From positions 1 to 64,000 of the forward strand of contig CAWJRO010000005.1 in NCBI GenBank assembly GCA_963845285.1: a stretch of DNA of 64,000 nt, given 5' to 3'. The stretch's first letter is position 1. Each line of letters opens with the position of its first letter. The notes beneath the pieces are model-generated. The model saw only the letters and a list, made by a program, of their open reading frames with translations. It searched no databases and was not told the DNA's origin. This stretch comes from Methanobacterium_C sp963845285 (GTDB lineage: Archaea; Methanobacteriota; Methanobacteria; Methanobacteriales; Methanobacteriaceae). The translations under genes and the position numbers were made by a program. Of the stretch, positions 1 through 8,641 are shown in pieces.

Positions 1-476
1 AGTATTTCCGGTTTTTTCTTTGGAACACTTGCGAGTCTTGGTTTTGTGTGGACTAAAACCCTTATATCCACTATTTCATCCATTTTTTCTTTAAAATCTT
101 TTAGCTTTGCTTCTAAATCATTTTCTTTAGGCAAAGATATTTTTCTTTTAAGATCTTCATCAAGATCATTTGCTAAGATATCTGCCAGAGTTTTAAGTCC
201 ACGGGTGTCCTGTCTGTAGGCCCTTATTCCCATAACAACAATTTGAGGGGCTTCCAGTATTGTTACTGGTGTTGATATTTCCATTCCCTCTGTTGGTGAA
301 CTTTTCCTTGAGTCGAGCATGGTAATGTGAGTCATTCCCACTTTATAGCCCGGAAATCCTAAGAGACAAGCTTCTTCATTCTCAGGCCAAGCAGTTATTC
401 GTGGTGTTTCACTAGCTGCTCTTTTCCTAGGACTAAATGCAACTGATCCTTTTCTTGGTTGGTGATGTCTACTCAT
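1..476 (-). CDS. rpl3: 50S ribosomal protein L3 (uL3), C-terminus cut by window edge
   Basis: Large-subunit ribosomal protein, a primary 23S rRNA binder near the peptidyl-transferase centre. The first 158 residues are visible; the start MSRHHQPRKGSVAFSPRKRA is the archaeal/eukaryotic type, and the stretch PGYKVGMTHI is the conserved L3 core. The ATG is set by a near-perfect Shine-Dalgarno AGGAGGT on the minus strand (485-491), eight bases upstream. It lies 45 bp downstream of the SPOUT methylase gene on the same strand, so the two are probably cotranscribed and head the ribosomal operon, which continues beyond base 1. Family assignment is secure. Confidence 0.97.
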   Translation of the reverse strand, partial: MSRHHQPRKGSVAFSPRKRAASETPRITAWPENEEACLLGFPGYKVGMTHITMLDSRKSSPTEGMEISTPVTILEAPQIVVMGIRAYRQDTRGLKTLADILANDLDEDLKRKISLPKENDLEAKLKDFKEKMDEIVDIRVLVHTKPRLASVPKKKPEI

Positions 477-521
477 TTAATTTTACCTCCTTACTTACAC
501 ATAATTTTCCAAATATTTGAG

Positions 522-1349
522 TTATTCTACGTTTGAGAGCAAGTTAAACGCAGATAAAGTTGATATAACAGCTTCTTCAGTCCTTACAGTCTTAGTCCCC
601 TGTGAAGGGACAGTGTTCAATTCAAGATCTATAACCTCTCTTTCATTCTGATCCGAGATAAGATCATGTAAGCCTGAATATGGACCACCAAACAAAATAG
701 CCGTGTGTTTGGAGCCCTTTAAACGTTCTTTTACTTCGTTTAAAACAGAAGTGATGGGTACTGCATACCGCGATGTTCCAATAACCAAGTCTGGTTTTGG
801 ATCCAACATTCGGATGCTTTGATATAGATTTTTATAAGTAGATATTGTTTTATAGCCCCAATAAAAATCAGGTGTATCAGGAACTATTGATATATTATCC
901 TTTGCAATCTTCTCTACTTTAAAGCTTAGTATTTTGTTTACGCTAAGTTTTTCCTTACAAAGCGCAAGCCTTTCAGCACCAATATCAACCATAGTGCCTT
1001 TTTTTGTCCTTTTTATTGTTAATCCCTGTCTATAATCACTTACACTGAGTTCTCCAGTTGGGTGATGGGGAGTTCTAAGTGGCGGCAAAATACCGACATT
1101 TTTCAACTCCCTTGTGATAGGAAATACCTTTTTTCTAAGGTATTGAGGCGTATTCATATAAGTGAGGACATCACTAATAAACTTTACCTCTTCTTTTGTT
1201 GAATCATCACTGTAAACAACGATTCTGTCAGCTTTATAAATCGCTGCAGATCTTCCAATCAGGCCTACTTTGTAGGTTCTTATTCTTAAATCTTTTGTTT
1301 CAGCTATTATTGAAGCTGGTATAAAGATAGATAAATGCTTTTGTTCCAT
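522..1349 (-). CDS. SPOUT-fold RNA methyltransferase, DUF171/C9orf114-like family
   Basis: Putative SAM-dependent RNA methylase of the archaeal/eukaryotic DUF171 (Methyltrn_RNA_3) family, which carries a trefoil-knot SPOUT domain interrupted by an OB-like insert. Visible family features are the N-terminal strand ending in the LRIRTYKVGLIGRSAAIYKA block, an inserted domain around TPHHPTGELSVSDYRQG, and the C-terminal knot with ILFGGPYSGLHDL and NTVPSQGTKTVRTEEA. The reading frame opens at 1415, but I prefer the ATG at 1349 because it puts four residues before the first strand as in relatives; neither start has a clear ribosome-binding site. It precedes the L3 gene. Substrate RNA is not deducible here. 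Confidence 0.85.
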   Translation of the reverse strand: MEQKHLSIFIPASIIAETKDLRIRTYKVGLIGRSAAIYKADRIVVYSDDSTKEEVKFISDVLTYMNTPQYLRKKVFPITRELKNVGILPPLRTPHHPTGELSVSDYRQGLTIKRTKKGTMVDIGAERLALCKEKLSVNKILSFKVEKIAKDNISIVPDTPDFYWGYKTISTYKNLYQSIRMLDPKPDLVIGTSRYAVPITSVLNEVKERLKGSKHTAILFGGPYSGLHDLISDQNEREVIDLELNTVPSQGTKTVRTEEAVISTLSAFNLLSNVE

Positions 1350-1576
1350 CTTTAAATCTTTGTTTTCATTGTTTAATAAATGTACTGAGGATTTTTTTAA
1401 ATAAATAAAAGCCATTATATTGCTAATTGGCAGGATTTCTCCCAGCTTTAAGAAATAAAAAGCATAATTATGTCCTCAAAGAACACTAGATCATTATCTA
1501 TTCAATTTAGTATTTAAATTTATAGTTGAACATGCTTCCTCACAATACAATTGTTAATATTGTCAGGTTATAAATG

Positions 1577-1704
1577 ACTGTAATTAAATCAATGAATGTA
1601 ATTTAATAGATCAGTGACTATGATATTAGAACCGTAATTAGATCAATGACTACAATATTAGAACCGTAGATAGATCAATGACTTAATTAGATCATATTAG
1701 ATCG
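1577..1704. repeat. Imperfect 32-bp tandem repeat between two promoters
   Basis: Two adjacent 32-bp units at 1609-1640 and 1641-1672 share GATCARTGACTA and ATATTAGAACCGTA; a third, partial unit starts at 1673, and a more decayed one lies at 1577-1608. The block lies upstream of the SPOUT gene (which starts at 1349 or 1415) and downstream of the methylase stop at 1743. It has no spacer structure, so it is not a CRISPR array. The rest of 1416-1742 is AT-rich and shows nothing else. Confidence 0.7.
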
Positions 1705-1742
1705 TTATTATAGTTAAATAACTCAAATTAACAGTATACAAA

Positions 1743-2390
1743 CTATTTTTCAACCCTTAAAACAACCACATCCACATCAACCTTTTCCTTTTTATGAAAA
1801 TCATAAATGTGAGGTATGGGGAATTTGTAATAAAACTTGTGCGTAACTTTGCCTCCAATAGATTTGAAAAAGTTCTCCACAAAAGTTTCTGTTTCTTTTA
1901 TATGGAACGAATAAACAACAGGTGCAATTTCAAGGGCTTTAATCATGAACTGCCTGTCAGCTTCTTTATTAGCTTTCTGAGCTCCAAATGGAGGGTTTTG
2001 GATCACGGTATCTGCATTCTCATCAAAGTCTTTGATATCCGTTGAGATAAACCTGGTTATCTCACCAAGTTCCATATTCAAAGCCTCAGCTTGTGCAATT
2101 TCCACAGCATCAGGGTCCAAATCCACACCTACAACTTCGCCAGCACCAAGAAGAGCTGAGCCAACTGTAAAAATACCTGTTCCACAACCAAGATCCACAA
2201 CTTTCATGCATTCAATATCTCCCATAGCATGTGCATTCCACAGAATATCCGCAGCGATCACAGCAGGGGTTGAATATTGTTCAAGATTTACTTTAGGGTG
2301 AGGGTGTGATGGAATGCGCTGGAGAATAATTTCAAGCTGTCTTTTTTTTGTAATTTGAGGATTTCTTTTGATTATCTGCGGATTCGACAT
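1743..2390 (-). CDS. METTL5-like N6-adenine rRNA methyltransferase
   Basis: Class I SAM methyltransferase of 215 residues. It shows the LEQYSTP substrate/SAM loop (residues 37-43) typical of METTL5/HemK-like adenine methylases, SAM motif I VVDLGCGTGIFTVG, an acidic GVDLDPDAVEIA motif II, and the catalytic NPPFG (residues 132-136) of amino-methylating enzymes. Human METTL5 modifies one 18S rRNA adenine; an archaeal small-subunit rRNA target is an inference from family and length. The start ATG has no clear Shine-Dalgarno sequence. It is separated from pycA by a long non-coding stretch and faces away from it. Confidence 0.85.
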   Translation of the reverse strand: MSNPQIIKRNPQITKKRQLEIILQRIPSHPHPKVNLEQYSTPAVIAADILWNAHAMGDIECMKVVDLGCGTGIFTVGSALLGAGEVVGVDLDPDAVEIAQAEALNMELGEITRFISTDIKDFDENADTVIQNPPFGAQKANKEADRQFMIKALEIAPVVYSFHIKETETFVENFFKSIGGKVTHKFYYKFPIPHIYDFHKKEKVDVDVVVLRVEK

Positions 2391-3150
2391 GTTTAAACTC
2401 TCTGTAAACCTTTGAATTTAAATCAATATTATTTAATTTTCTATAATTTTCTAAAATTTATTTTAAGATGATCCATACAATATATCAGTAGGCTATTTTT
2501 GAATATTTGAAATGTTTTATAAAAAATTTTATAATATATAGAATAACTTAAAGTAACTATTTTAAATTACTTAGAATAACTATTTTGAGTTATTAATTGA
2601 AGGTACATATTTTTAATTAAAAAATCTTTAAATTACAATATTTTAACATCTTATTTACAACATCTTTGAATAGCAACATTTTCAGGCCAATTTATCATAA
2701 AATAGCACAGCAATGTTACACATTATTATATATGTTACAATAATTTGTAGATCATCAATAATCATTTAAAAAAAGTAAAAAAGAAGTTATAACCTTAAAT
2801 TTGTGTTAAATTTGTGTTGAACTAAACTTTTGTTTTTATACGTTTTTTAGAGTTTTTTTATTTTCATATTATGTTAATCAAGCAAAAAAAATATAATATA
2901 AAAAAAGAACAATGAAAATATAGATCAAAATAATGAACAAAAATAAAAAATGATATAATTAGAAACCTAATGTACTCTAGAAATAATATAATCTAAAAAT
3001 TTAGAAATGAGTATAGAAATGAGTATAATCTAAAAAGTCAATATAGGAATATAAATAGGTAATGTAAACTAATTTGAAAAATAATTTAAACTGTTAACCT
3101 ACTTCTAAATCGTTAACAAAAGTTTACAAAAGATTGACAGGACGATAATC
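2391..3150. other. Long AT-rich intergenic region between divergent genes
   Basis: 760 bp without a credible gene. It must hold the promoters of the minus-strand methylase and of plus-strand pycA. Composition is very AT-rich with many A- and T-runs, and a short direct repeat (AGAAATGAGTATA) occurs twice near 3002-3025. No strong hairpin or box A could be singled out. Confidence 0.5.
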
Positions 3151-4644
3151 ATGTTTAAAAAAGTCTTGGTTGCAAACCGTGGTGAGATAGCCATAAGGAT
3201 AATGAGGGCTTGTAGAGAGCTGGATGTTAAGAGTGTTGCTGTTTATTCAGACGCTGATAAAAACTCTCTTTTTGCAAAATATGCCGATGAATCTTACCAT
3301 ATAGGTGAATCAGTACCGGCTAAAAGCTACCTTAATATAGGAAAAATAATTGATGTTGCAGAGAAAGCAGAAGCAGAAGCAATACACCCTGGATATGGAT
3401 TCCTAGCTGAAAACCCCCGTCTTGGAGAAGAATGTGAAAAACACGGAATCAAACTTATAGGGCCTAAAGGTCAAGTTATAAGAGATATGGGAAGTAAAAT
3501 AACTTCTAAAACTCTTATGAGGAAGGCAGGAGTTCCTGTTGTTCCCGGTGCCAGTAAAGGGATAAGCAGCATAGATGAAGCTATTTCCATGGCTGAAACC
3601 ATAGGATATCCAGTTATTGTAAAGGCATCTGCTGGTGGTGGTGGAATAGGTATGAGAACCGTCTACGAAGAAGATGAAATGCTGAGGGCTATAGAGTCCA
3701 CTCAATCCGTGGCGGCATCTGCCTTTGGAGACCCCACTGTATACGTGGAAAAATATATTGAAGAACCAAGGCACATAGAATTCCAGATCCTGGCAGATGA
3801 ACATGGAAACACCATCCACGTTGCAGACAGGGAATGTTCCATCCAGAGACGACACCAAAAGCTCATAGAAGAAGCTCCATCCCCTATAATGACAGATGAA
3901 CTTCGAGAAAAAATGGGATCAGCTGCTGTGAAGGCTGCCTCTGCTGTGGGATATACAAACGCTGGCACAGTTGAATTCATATATTCAGATGGACAGTTCT
4001 ACTTTTTAGAAATGAACACCCGTATACAGGTTGAACACCCCATAACCGAAATTGTGACAGGTATTGATCTTGTAAAAGAACAGATCAAAATAGCTGCAGG
4101 TAGGGAACTCTGCTGTGCTCAGGACGATATTTCAGTTAAGGGTCATGCCATAGAGTGCCGTATCAATGCAGAAGATCCACTGAACGATTTCGCCCCAACC
4201 CCTGGTAAAATCACAGGTTACCGTTCCCCAGGAGGTCATGGTGTGCGGGTTGACAGTGGAGTCTACATGAACTATTCCATACCCCCATTTTACGATTCAA
4301 TGATATCCAAATTAATAGTTTTAGGAAGAACACGTAATGAAGCCATAGCACGTATGAGAAGAGCACTTTCTGAGTACATCATCCTTGGAGTTAAAACAAC
4401 CATTCCGTTCCATAAAGCAATGATGACAAACAGTCATTTCAAAGAAGCAGAACTTCACACACACTTCGTCGATGAACACAAACAGGAAATCATAGCAAAT
4501 GTGGAAAAAGTTGTTCAAGCGGATAAAGAAATGGAAAACAGGTTAAAATCAACATTTTTACCATCAAAAAAGGTTGCAGCAGTGTCTGCAGCTGTTTCAA
4601 GTTACATGGCCAACTCCATTAACAGCAATACCAAGAAGGGGTAG
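3151..4644 (+). CDS. pycA: Pyruvate carboxylase subunit A (biotin carboxylase)
   Basis: ATP-dependent carboxylation of biotin on the partner subunit, supplying oxaloacetate for the incomplete reductive TCA branch and for amino acids in methanogens. The 497 residues cover the full biotin carboxylase: N-terminal FKKVLVANRGEIAIRIMRAC (2-21), ATP-grasp lysine and glycine loop KASAGGGGIGMR (158-169), RHIEFQ (207-212), ERDC-like RECSIQRRHQKLIEE (227-241), and the catalytic FLEMNTRIQVEH (285-296). No biotin-carrier domain follows, as expected for the two-subunit archaeal enzyme whose PycB is encoded elsewhere. birA begins 7 bp after its stop, linking apo-enzyme and biotinylation in one operon. Confidence 0.95.
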   Translation: MFKKVLVANRGEIAIRIMRACRELDVKSVAVYSDADKNSLFAKYADESYHIGESVPAKSYLNIGKIIDVAEKAEAEAIHPGYGFLAENPRLGEECEKHGIKLIGPKGQVIRDMGSKITSKTLMRKAGVPVVPGASKGISSIDEAISMAETIGYPVIVKASAGGGGIGMRTVYEEDEMLRAIESTQSVAASAFGDPTVYVEKYIEEPRHIEFQILADEHGNTIHVADRECSIQRRHQKLIEEAPSPIMTDELREKMGSAAVKAASAVGYTNAGTVEFIYSDGQFYFLEMNTRIQVEHPITEIVTGIDLVKEQIKIAAGRELCCAQDDISVKGHAIECRINAEDPLNDFAPTPGKITGYRSPGGHGVRVDSGVYMNYSIPPFYDSMISKLIVLGRTRNEAIARMRRALSEYIILGVKTTIPFHKAMMTNSHFKEAELHTHFVDEHKQEIIANVEKVVQADKEMENRLKSTFLPSKKVAAVSAAVSSYMANSINSNTKKG

Positions 4645-4651
4645 TGTTAAA

Positions 4652-5626
4652 ATGAAAAGAAACAAAATATTAAAAATTCTTCATGAAAACCTTGAAAATT
4701 ATGTTCCCGAGGAGGATATTACATCAAAGTTCAACATTTCAAGAACAGAACTGCTTGATCATATCCAAACCCTGAGAGATAATGGATATTTTATAGGATA
4801 CTCCCCTAAACAGGGTTATCGCCTTTTAAAAACTACCAATCTTTATCTACCATGCGAACTTCAAAAAGACCTCAAAACAGATTACATTGGGCATGAAATC
4901 CATTATTTCAATGAGGTTGATTCAACCAACAATGTTGCAAAGGAACTGGCTAAACAAGGAGCAGATGAAGGTACAATTGTAATAGCAGAAAGCCAGAGTA
5001 TGGGAAGGGGTAGGCGCGGCAAAAAATGGATTTCTCCAGAAGGGGGCATCTGGATGAGCATAATCCTCCGTCCAGAAATAGATCCTGCCAAGGCTCCACA
5101 ACTCACTTTAGTGACAGGAGTTGCAGTCGCAGAAACCCTTAAAAATGAATGTAGGCTTGATGTGGGTATAAAATGGCCCAATGACATCCTTGTAGGCGAA
5201 AAAAAAGTCTGTGGCATACTTACAGAAGCTCAAGCCAGCATGGAAAATGTGAAGCACCTTGTTGTTGGGATAGGAATTGATCTGAACGTCGATGTCGAAC
5301 ATTTCCCGCCAAAATTAAGAGAAGGCGCAACATCACTTAAATTTGAGCTTGAAGAAGAAATTCACAGCACCGAACTTATCCAAAAGTTCCTTTTAAACTT
5401 TGAACATAGATACAATGAATTTAAAGAGGGTAAGTTTCCAGAAATACTTAAAGAATGGCGTATGTTCTCCAAAACGATTGGAAACTATGTTGAAGTACAC
5501 AAACGTGGAAGAACTGTAAAAGGCGAAGCTGTAGGCATAAACAAAGAAGGCGTTCTAATACTGGAGCTTGAAGATGGAAGCCTTACAAAGGTTATATCCG
5601 GCGAGTGCATACATGCTAAGAAGTAA
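4652..5626 (+). CDS. birA: Biotin operon repressor-like HTH / biotin-protein ligase
   Basis: Attaches biotin to the carrier lysine of PycB. The 324-residue protein has an N-terminal winged helix (about 1-60, with SRTELLDHIQTLRDNGYFI), a catalytic BPL/LplA domain with STNNVAKELA (91-100), the biotinyl-AMP loop GRGRRGKKW (118-126) and KWPNDI (174-179), and a small C-terminal SH3-like domain. The frame is open upstream inside pycA, but the ATG at 4652, 7 bp after the pycA stop, gives the normal length and start (MKRNKILKIL). The HTH suggests it may also act as a biotin-responsive repressor; no operator was recognised. Confidence 0.93.
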   Translation: MKRNKILKILHENLENYVPEEDITSKFNISRTELLDHIQTLRDNGYFIGYSPKQGYRLLKTTNLYLPCELQKDLKTDYIGHEIHYFNEVDSTNNVAKELAKQGADEGTIVIAESQSMGRGRRGKKWISPEGGIWMSIILRPEIDPAKAPQLTLVTGVAVAETLKNECRLDVGIKWPNDILVGEKKVCGILTEAQASMENVKHLVVGIGIDLNVDVEHFPPKLREGATSLKFELEEEIHSTELIQKFLLNFEHRYNEFKEGKFPEILKEWRMFSKTIGNYVEVHKRGRTVKGEAVGINKEGVLILELEDGSLTKVISGECIHAKK

Positions 5627-5691
5627 CTGTTAAATTAAGCATAAATTATTAAAATGAAGATTTAAATTTCATTTGATTTTAAATTTCATTT

Positions 5692-5740
5692 GACCTTTTT
5701 GAACTCCATAACATTTTATTTATTGTTTTTACTTTTTTTT
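5692..5740 (+). terminator. T-run terminator after pycA-birA
   Basis: A series of T-rich tracts ending in an eight-T run at 5733-5740 follows the birA stop on the coding strand. Archaeal RNA polymerase stops at such runs without needing a hairpin. It sits just before the repeat element at 5748. Confidence 0.45.
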
Positions 5741-5747
5741 ATTCCAA

Positions 5748-5855
5748 GAGGCTGTCTCATAATTAATTCTGACAAATATAATTTTGCTTATTTTTGAATT
5801 TAAAGCGTTGTTTATCCTTATTTTTTTGCAAATTTTGAACTATGAAACATCTTCT
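5748..5855 (+). mobile_element. MITE-like element, copy A
   Basis: 108-bp element with imperfect inverted ends: left GAGGCTGTCTCATAATTAAT and right TATGAAACATCTTCTC. It shares the internal core TTTGCTTATTTTTGAATTTA with copies at 21808, 38495 (variant) and 45974. The left tip GAGGCTGT matches both ends of the IS1182-type element at 43678-45624. Together with the T-rich terminator it fills most of the 5627-5933 gap. Confidence 0.7.
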
Positions 5856-5933
5856 CTAAAACTTTTTATTTTTCTGGTTGTGACATTAATTTAAACTAAA
5901 AATTTATAGTAGTTATATTAAATATTTCTTTCA

Positions 5934-7295
5934 ATGGTTAACAAAAAAATAATTTTAATTTTAATATTTATAATACTACTTTTAGGATTAACATTATATT
6001 CTTACAGTGATTACCAAAATAATAAATTAAACTATACCAAAGGTCCAATTATTGGACATTCCGACAGAGTTCTTGTGGTTGCACCTCATCCTGATGATGA
6101 AACCGTCGGCAACGCAGGAATCATAAGGTACTGTGTTGAAAACAAGATCCCGGTACATGTAGTTGTGATAACAAATGGAGCGAGCTCCAAAGCTTCAGCA
6201 ACCGAACGACATTCAGAAAGTATGGCTGCAATGAAAGAATTGGGGCTCAAAAGTGATGCCATTACATTTTTAGACTATCCTGAAAATTCCGCATCACTAT
6301 TCAATCAAAACTGGGACTATGATAAGTTACTTGAAGGGCCAACTGGGACATCTCATGCCAATGATTCGTTTGCATATGAATTGAATGCACCATACTGCGG
6401 TGAAAATCTTGAGAAAAATTTAGAGCAGGTTATTGGAGAGTTCCAACCAACCATCATAACTTACCCTGATCCAAATGACAAAAATCCTGATCACTGGACA
6501 ACGAGTGCATTTGTGGAATATACAACAGATAAAATGAATTATAACTGTAAAAAATACGGATATCTTGCCCATGCCTATTCACAATGGCCCTACCCAAGAT
6601 CATACAATCCTGATTCATATTTAATTCCACCTTCAGAACTCTCAAACCAATCATGGTTGATGTTTCCATTGAACATTAAGGATGAATCACTCAAATTTAA
6701 TGCAATAAAATGTTATTCTTCCCAAATTACACCAGACTCCTCGTATCTTATAGCTTTCGTTAAGAAAAACGAACTCTTCACAGTTTATCCGAATATAAAC
6801 GTATCATTACAAAACAACTATACAAACTACTTTAATGGATCAGCATTTCCACAAACCATCTTCAAAGACCCTGAAAATGACCTTTTAATTAATGAAATAT
6901 CAAATTTAAGGGATTTAAATCTTGAAAACACCGATTCTTTTGATTTAACTTCAATAGGATTCGAAATGGATCAAAATACAACATGGTTATCCTTAAAAAC
7001 AAAGGGAAAAATTGCAAAAGATACTCCCTACGAATTTCATATAAGAACCTTCGGAAATGATTCCAATAGAATTGACATCCAAATTGAAAACGGAAACGCA
7101 TACTATAAGATGATTTCACAAAGTAGTGCCAGATCTGATCTTCAAATAAAAACTATTGTTAAACACAATGGGATTATAGTGGGAATACCATCAAACCTAA
7201 TAAACAGCAAAAAAATTATGATAAACATTGATGTATTAAATGAACAGGGAATTGTCGATAGAACAGCATGGAGTACAGTTAACATAGTAGGATAA
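5934..7295 (+). CDS. Membrane-anchored PIG-L/LmbE-type N-acetylglucosamine deacetylase
   Basis: Predicted zinc-dependent sugar N-deacetylase. Residues 5-23 form a single hydrophobic anchor, so the catalytic part probably faces outside. Residues 45-80 carry the family hallmark VLVVAPHPDDE (PHPDDE at 51-56), followed by the HVVVITNGASS strand and a later NPDHWTT metal-ligand histidine. After about residue 270 a second, strand-rich region of about 180 residues is not recognised; it may bind polysaccharide or wall. It is monocistronic and sits between MITE copy A and a solo end of the same type, so it may be mobile cargo. Substrate unknown; a cell-wall or surface-glycan GlcNAc is an inference. 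Confidence 0.85.
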   Translation: MVNKKIILILIFIILLLGLTLYSYSDYQNNKLNYTKGPIIGHSDRVLVVAPHPDDETVGNAGIIRYCVENKIPVHVVVITNGASSKASATERHSESMAAMKELGLKSDAITFLDYPENSASLFNQNWDYDKLLEGPTGTSHANDSFAYELNAPYCGENLEKNLEQVIGEFQPTIITYPDPNDKNPDHWTTSAFVEYTTDKMNYNCKKYGYLAHAYSQWPYPRSYNPDSYLIPPSELSNQSWLMFPLNIKDESLKFNAIKCYSSQITPDSSYLIAFVKKNELFTVYPNINVSLQNNYTNYFNGSAFPQTIFKDPENDLLINEISNLRDLNLENTDSFDLTSIGFEMDQNTTWLSLKTKGKIAKDTPYEFHIRTFGNDSNRIDIQIENGNAYYKMISQSSARSDLQIKTIVKHNGIIVGIPSNLINSKKIMINIDVLNEQGIVDRTAWSTVNIVG

Positions 7296-7315
7296 TGAAA
7301 ATTATGTAAGTAACA

Positions 7316-7334
7316 AATAATCATGAGACAGTTT
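7316..7334 (-). mobile_element. Solo terminal repeat of the MITE/IS family
   Basis: Read on the minus strand it is GAAACTGTCTCATGATTATT, matching the left tip of copies D and E (TGTCTCATGATTA). No complete element surrounds it. It points towards copy A, with the deacetylase gene between them. Confidence 0.45.
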
Positions 7335-7463
7335 CAACAATCAAAAAAAAATGGTTTTAAGAGTTTTAGAAAAATGTCAAACAATAAATAGCTGAGGCTA
7401 AAAAAAGATATAAAAATGGTTTGATGTTAACTGTACTAATTAATTACAAAGAATTTAGTTTTT

Positions 7464-8492
7464 TCACTTCACAGAAATTTCCGCAGAATCTCCAAGGGTT
7501 CCTTCAACATTGAAATCTTTCTCTGTGAACTTCCCTGTGACATAAATATTTGTAAGGGTGTGTTGTGTGAGTTCAGCCGTTTTAATATGTGAATCACCTG
7601 CTAATGCCATGTAGGGAATTATTTGATCACCCATGTACCTGTCAAGGGCAGCGCCTCGAGATATATGATATAAAAGTTCTTCTGCAGCCCTGCGCCCTAC
7701 AAGCTCCGCACTTTTTCCGGGTTCACCAATATCACTCCCACCTACTCTGGTTTTTCCATCCATCCATAGGACAATACCTGAACCCGGTCCCAAACTTTCA
7801 CCGGAATGTTGAACCTCAATATCCGCATCAAAACCTTTTTCACGCAGGGTTTTTTCTGCACTTTGTGCCTGTCTCACTGCAACATGCTCTGGAAGTTTCA
7901 CAGCATGGGATATGCCCTTTATTTCACCAAATTCAAGATCCAATACATTTAAAGGTTTTAGTTTTTTAACTGGATCGATTTTGGCTTCTAAAATTCCCCC
8001 GCCCCGGGGAAAATGTCCCCTTTGGATTAAATTTATCTCAGCCTTGTAGCCCATGGAACTTAAGGTAGGTAATGTCACATTTTTAAGATAATCCGCAGAT
8101 GGTGACCATCTAACATCTGTACCACCTTTAATAATGAGGTCTACTGGTGAATTTGCAAATGCAGCAGGTAACATTGCCGCCTGAAGTATCAAGGTTACAC
8201 TGCCTGCAGTTCCAACATCAACTTTGAATTTCCCACCATTAATTGATTCAGGATGCAACATAATCTCCTGCGACCAGATTTTAAGTCCTTCAAAAGAGGC
8301 ATTACTCATCTGGGCAACGATCTTCAAAGCATTCAAATGTTGGGCCATAAGACCTGGTTTAGGTCTATTGGCCCTTATGTTTGTTATTCTGGTTGGTTTC
8401 AAGGTCAAACTGGATAGTGCTGCAGATATGCGGAGGAGAGCTCCACCACCTTCACCGTATGATCCATCAATCTCAATCATTCCATTCCACAT
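7464..8492 (-). CDS. rtcA: RNA 3'-terminal phosphate cyclase
   Basis: Converts RNA 3'-phosphates to 2',3'-cyclic phosphates through an adenylated-histidine intermediate. The 342 residues match the family length. Visible are the N-terminal IEIDGSYGEGGGALLRIS, the GTDVRWSPSADYL block, GPGSGIVLWM, and the C-terminal TQHTLTNI, whose histidine (about 311) corresponds to the nucleotidylated His of the bacterial enzyme. An alternative ATG at 8480 (MIEIDGS) is the usual family start and may be the true one. Stands alone on the minus strand, 150 bp downstream of the PLP gene. Confidence 0.92.
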   Translation of the reverse strand: MWNGMIEIDGSYGEGGGALLRISAALSSLTLKPTRITNIRANRPKPGLMAQHLNALKIVAQMSNASFEGLKIWSQEIMLHPESINGGKFKVDVGTAGSVTLILQAAMLPAAFANSPVDLIIKGGTDVRWSPSADYLKNVTLPTLSSMGYKAEINLIQRGHFPRGGGILEAKIDPVKKLKPLNVLDLEFGEIKGISHAVKLPEHVAVRQAQSAEKTLREKGFDADIEVQHSGESLGPGSGIVLWMDGKTRVGGSDIGEPGKSAELVGRRAAEELLYHISRGAALDRYMGDQIIPYMALAGDSHIKTAELTQHTLTNIYVTGKFTEKDFNVEGTLGDSAEISVK

Positions 8493-8641
8493 CCACGTTT
8501 AATAAAAAAATAAAATGAAATACTGGTTTTAAACAAACATACCCTAAAATTACCCTGCTAAGAAAATTACAACCATTAAAGAATTATTATTAAAATTTCA
8601 ATGTCTTTTGATCAAAACTGAAATTAATATGAAATAATGTT

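Noticed and set aside
1577..1704. 32-bp repeats considered as a CRISPR array
   Set aside because: No spacers; head-to-tail imperfect units only.
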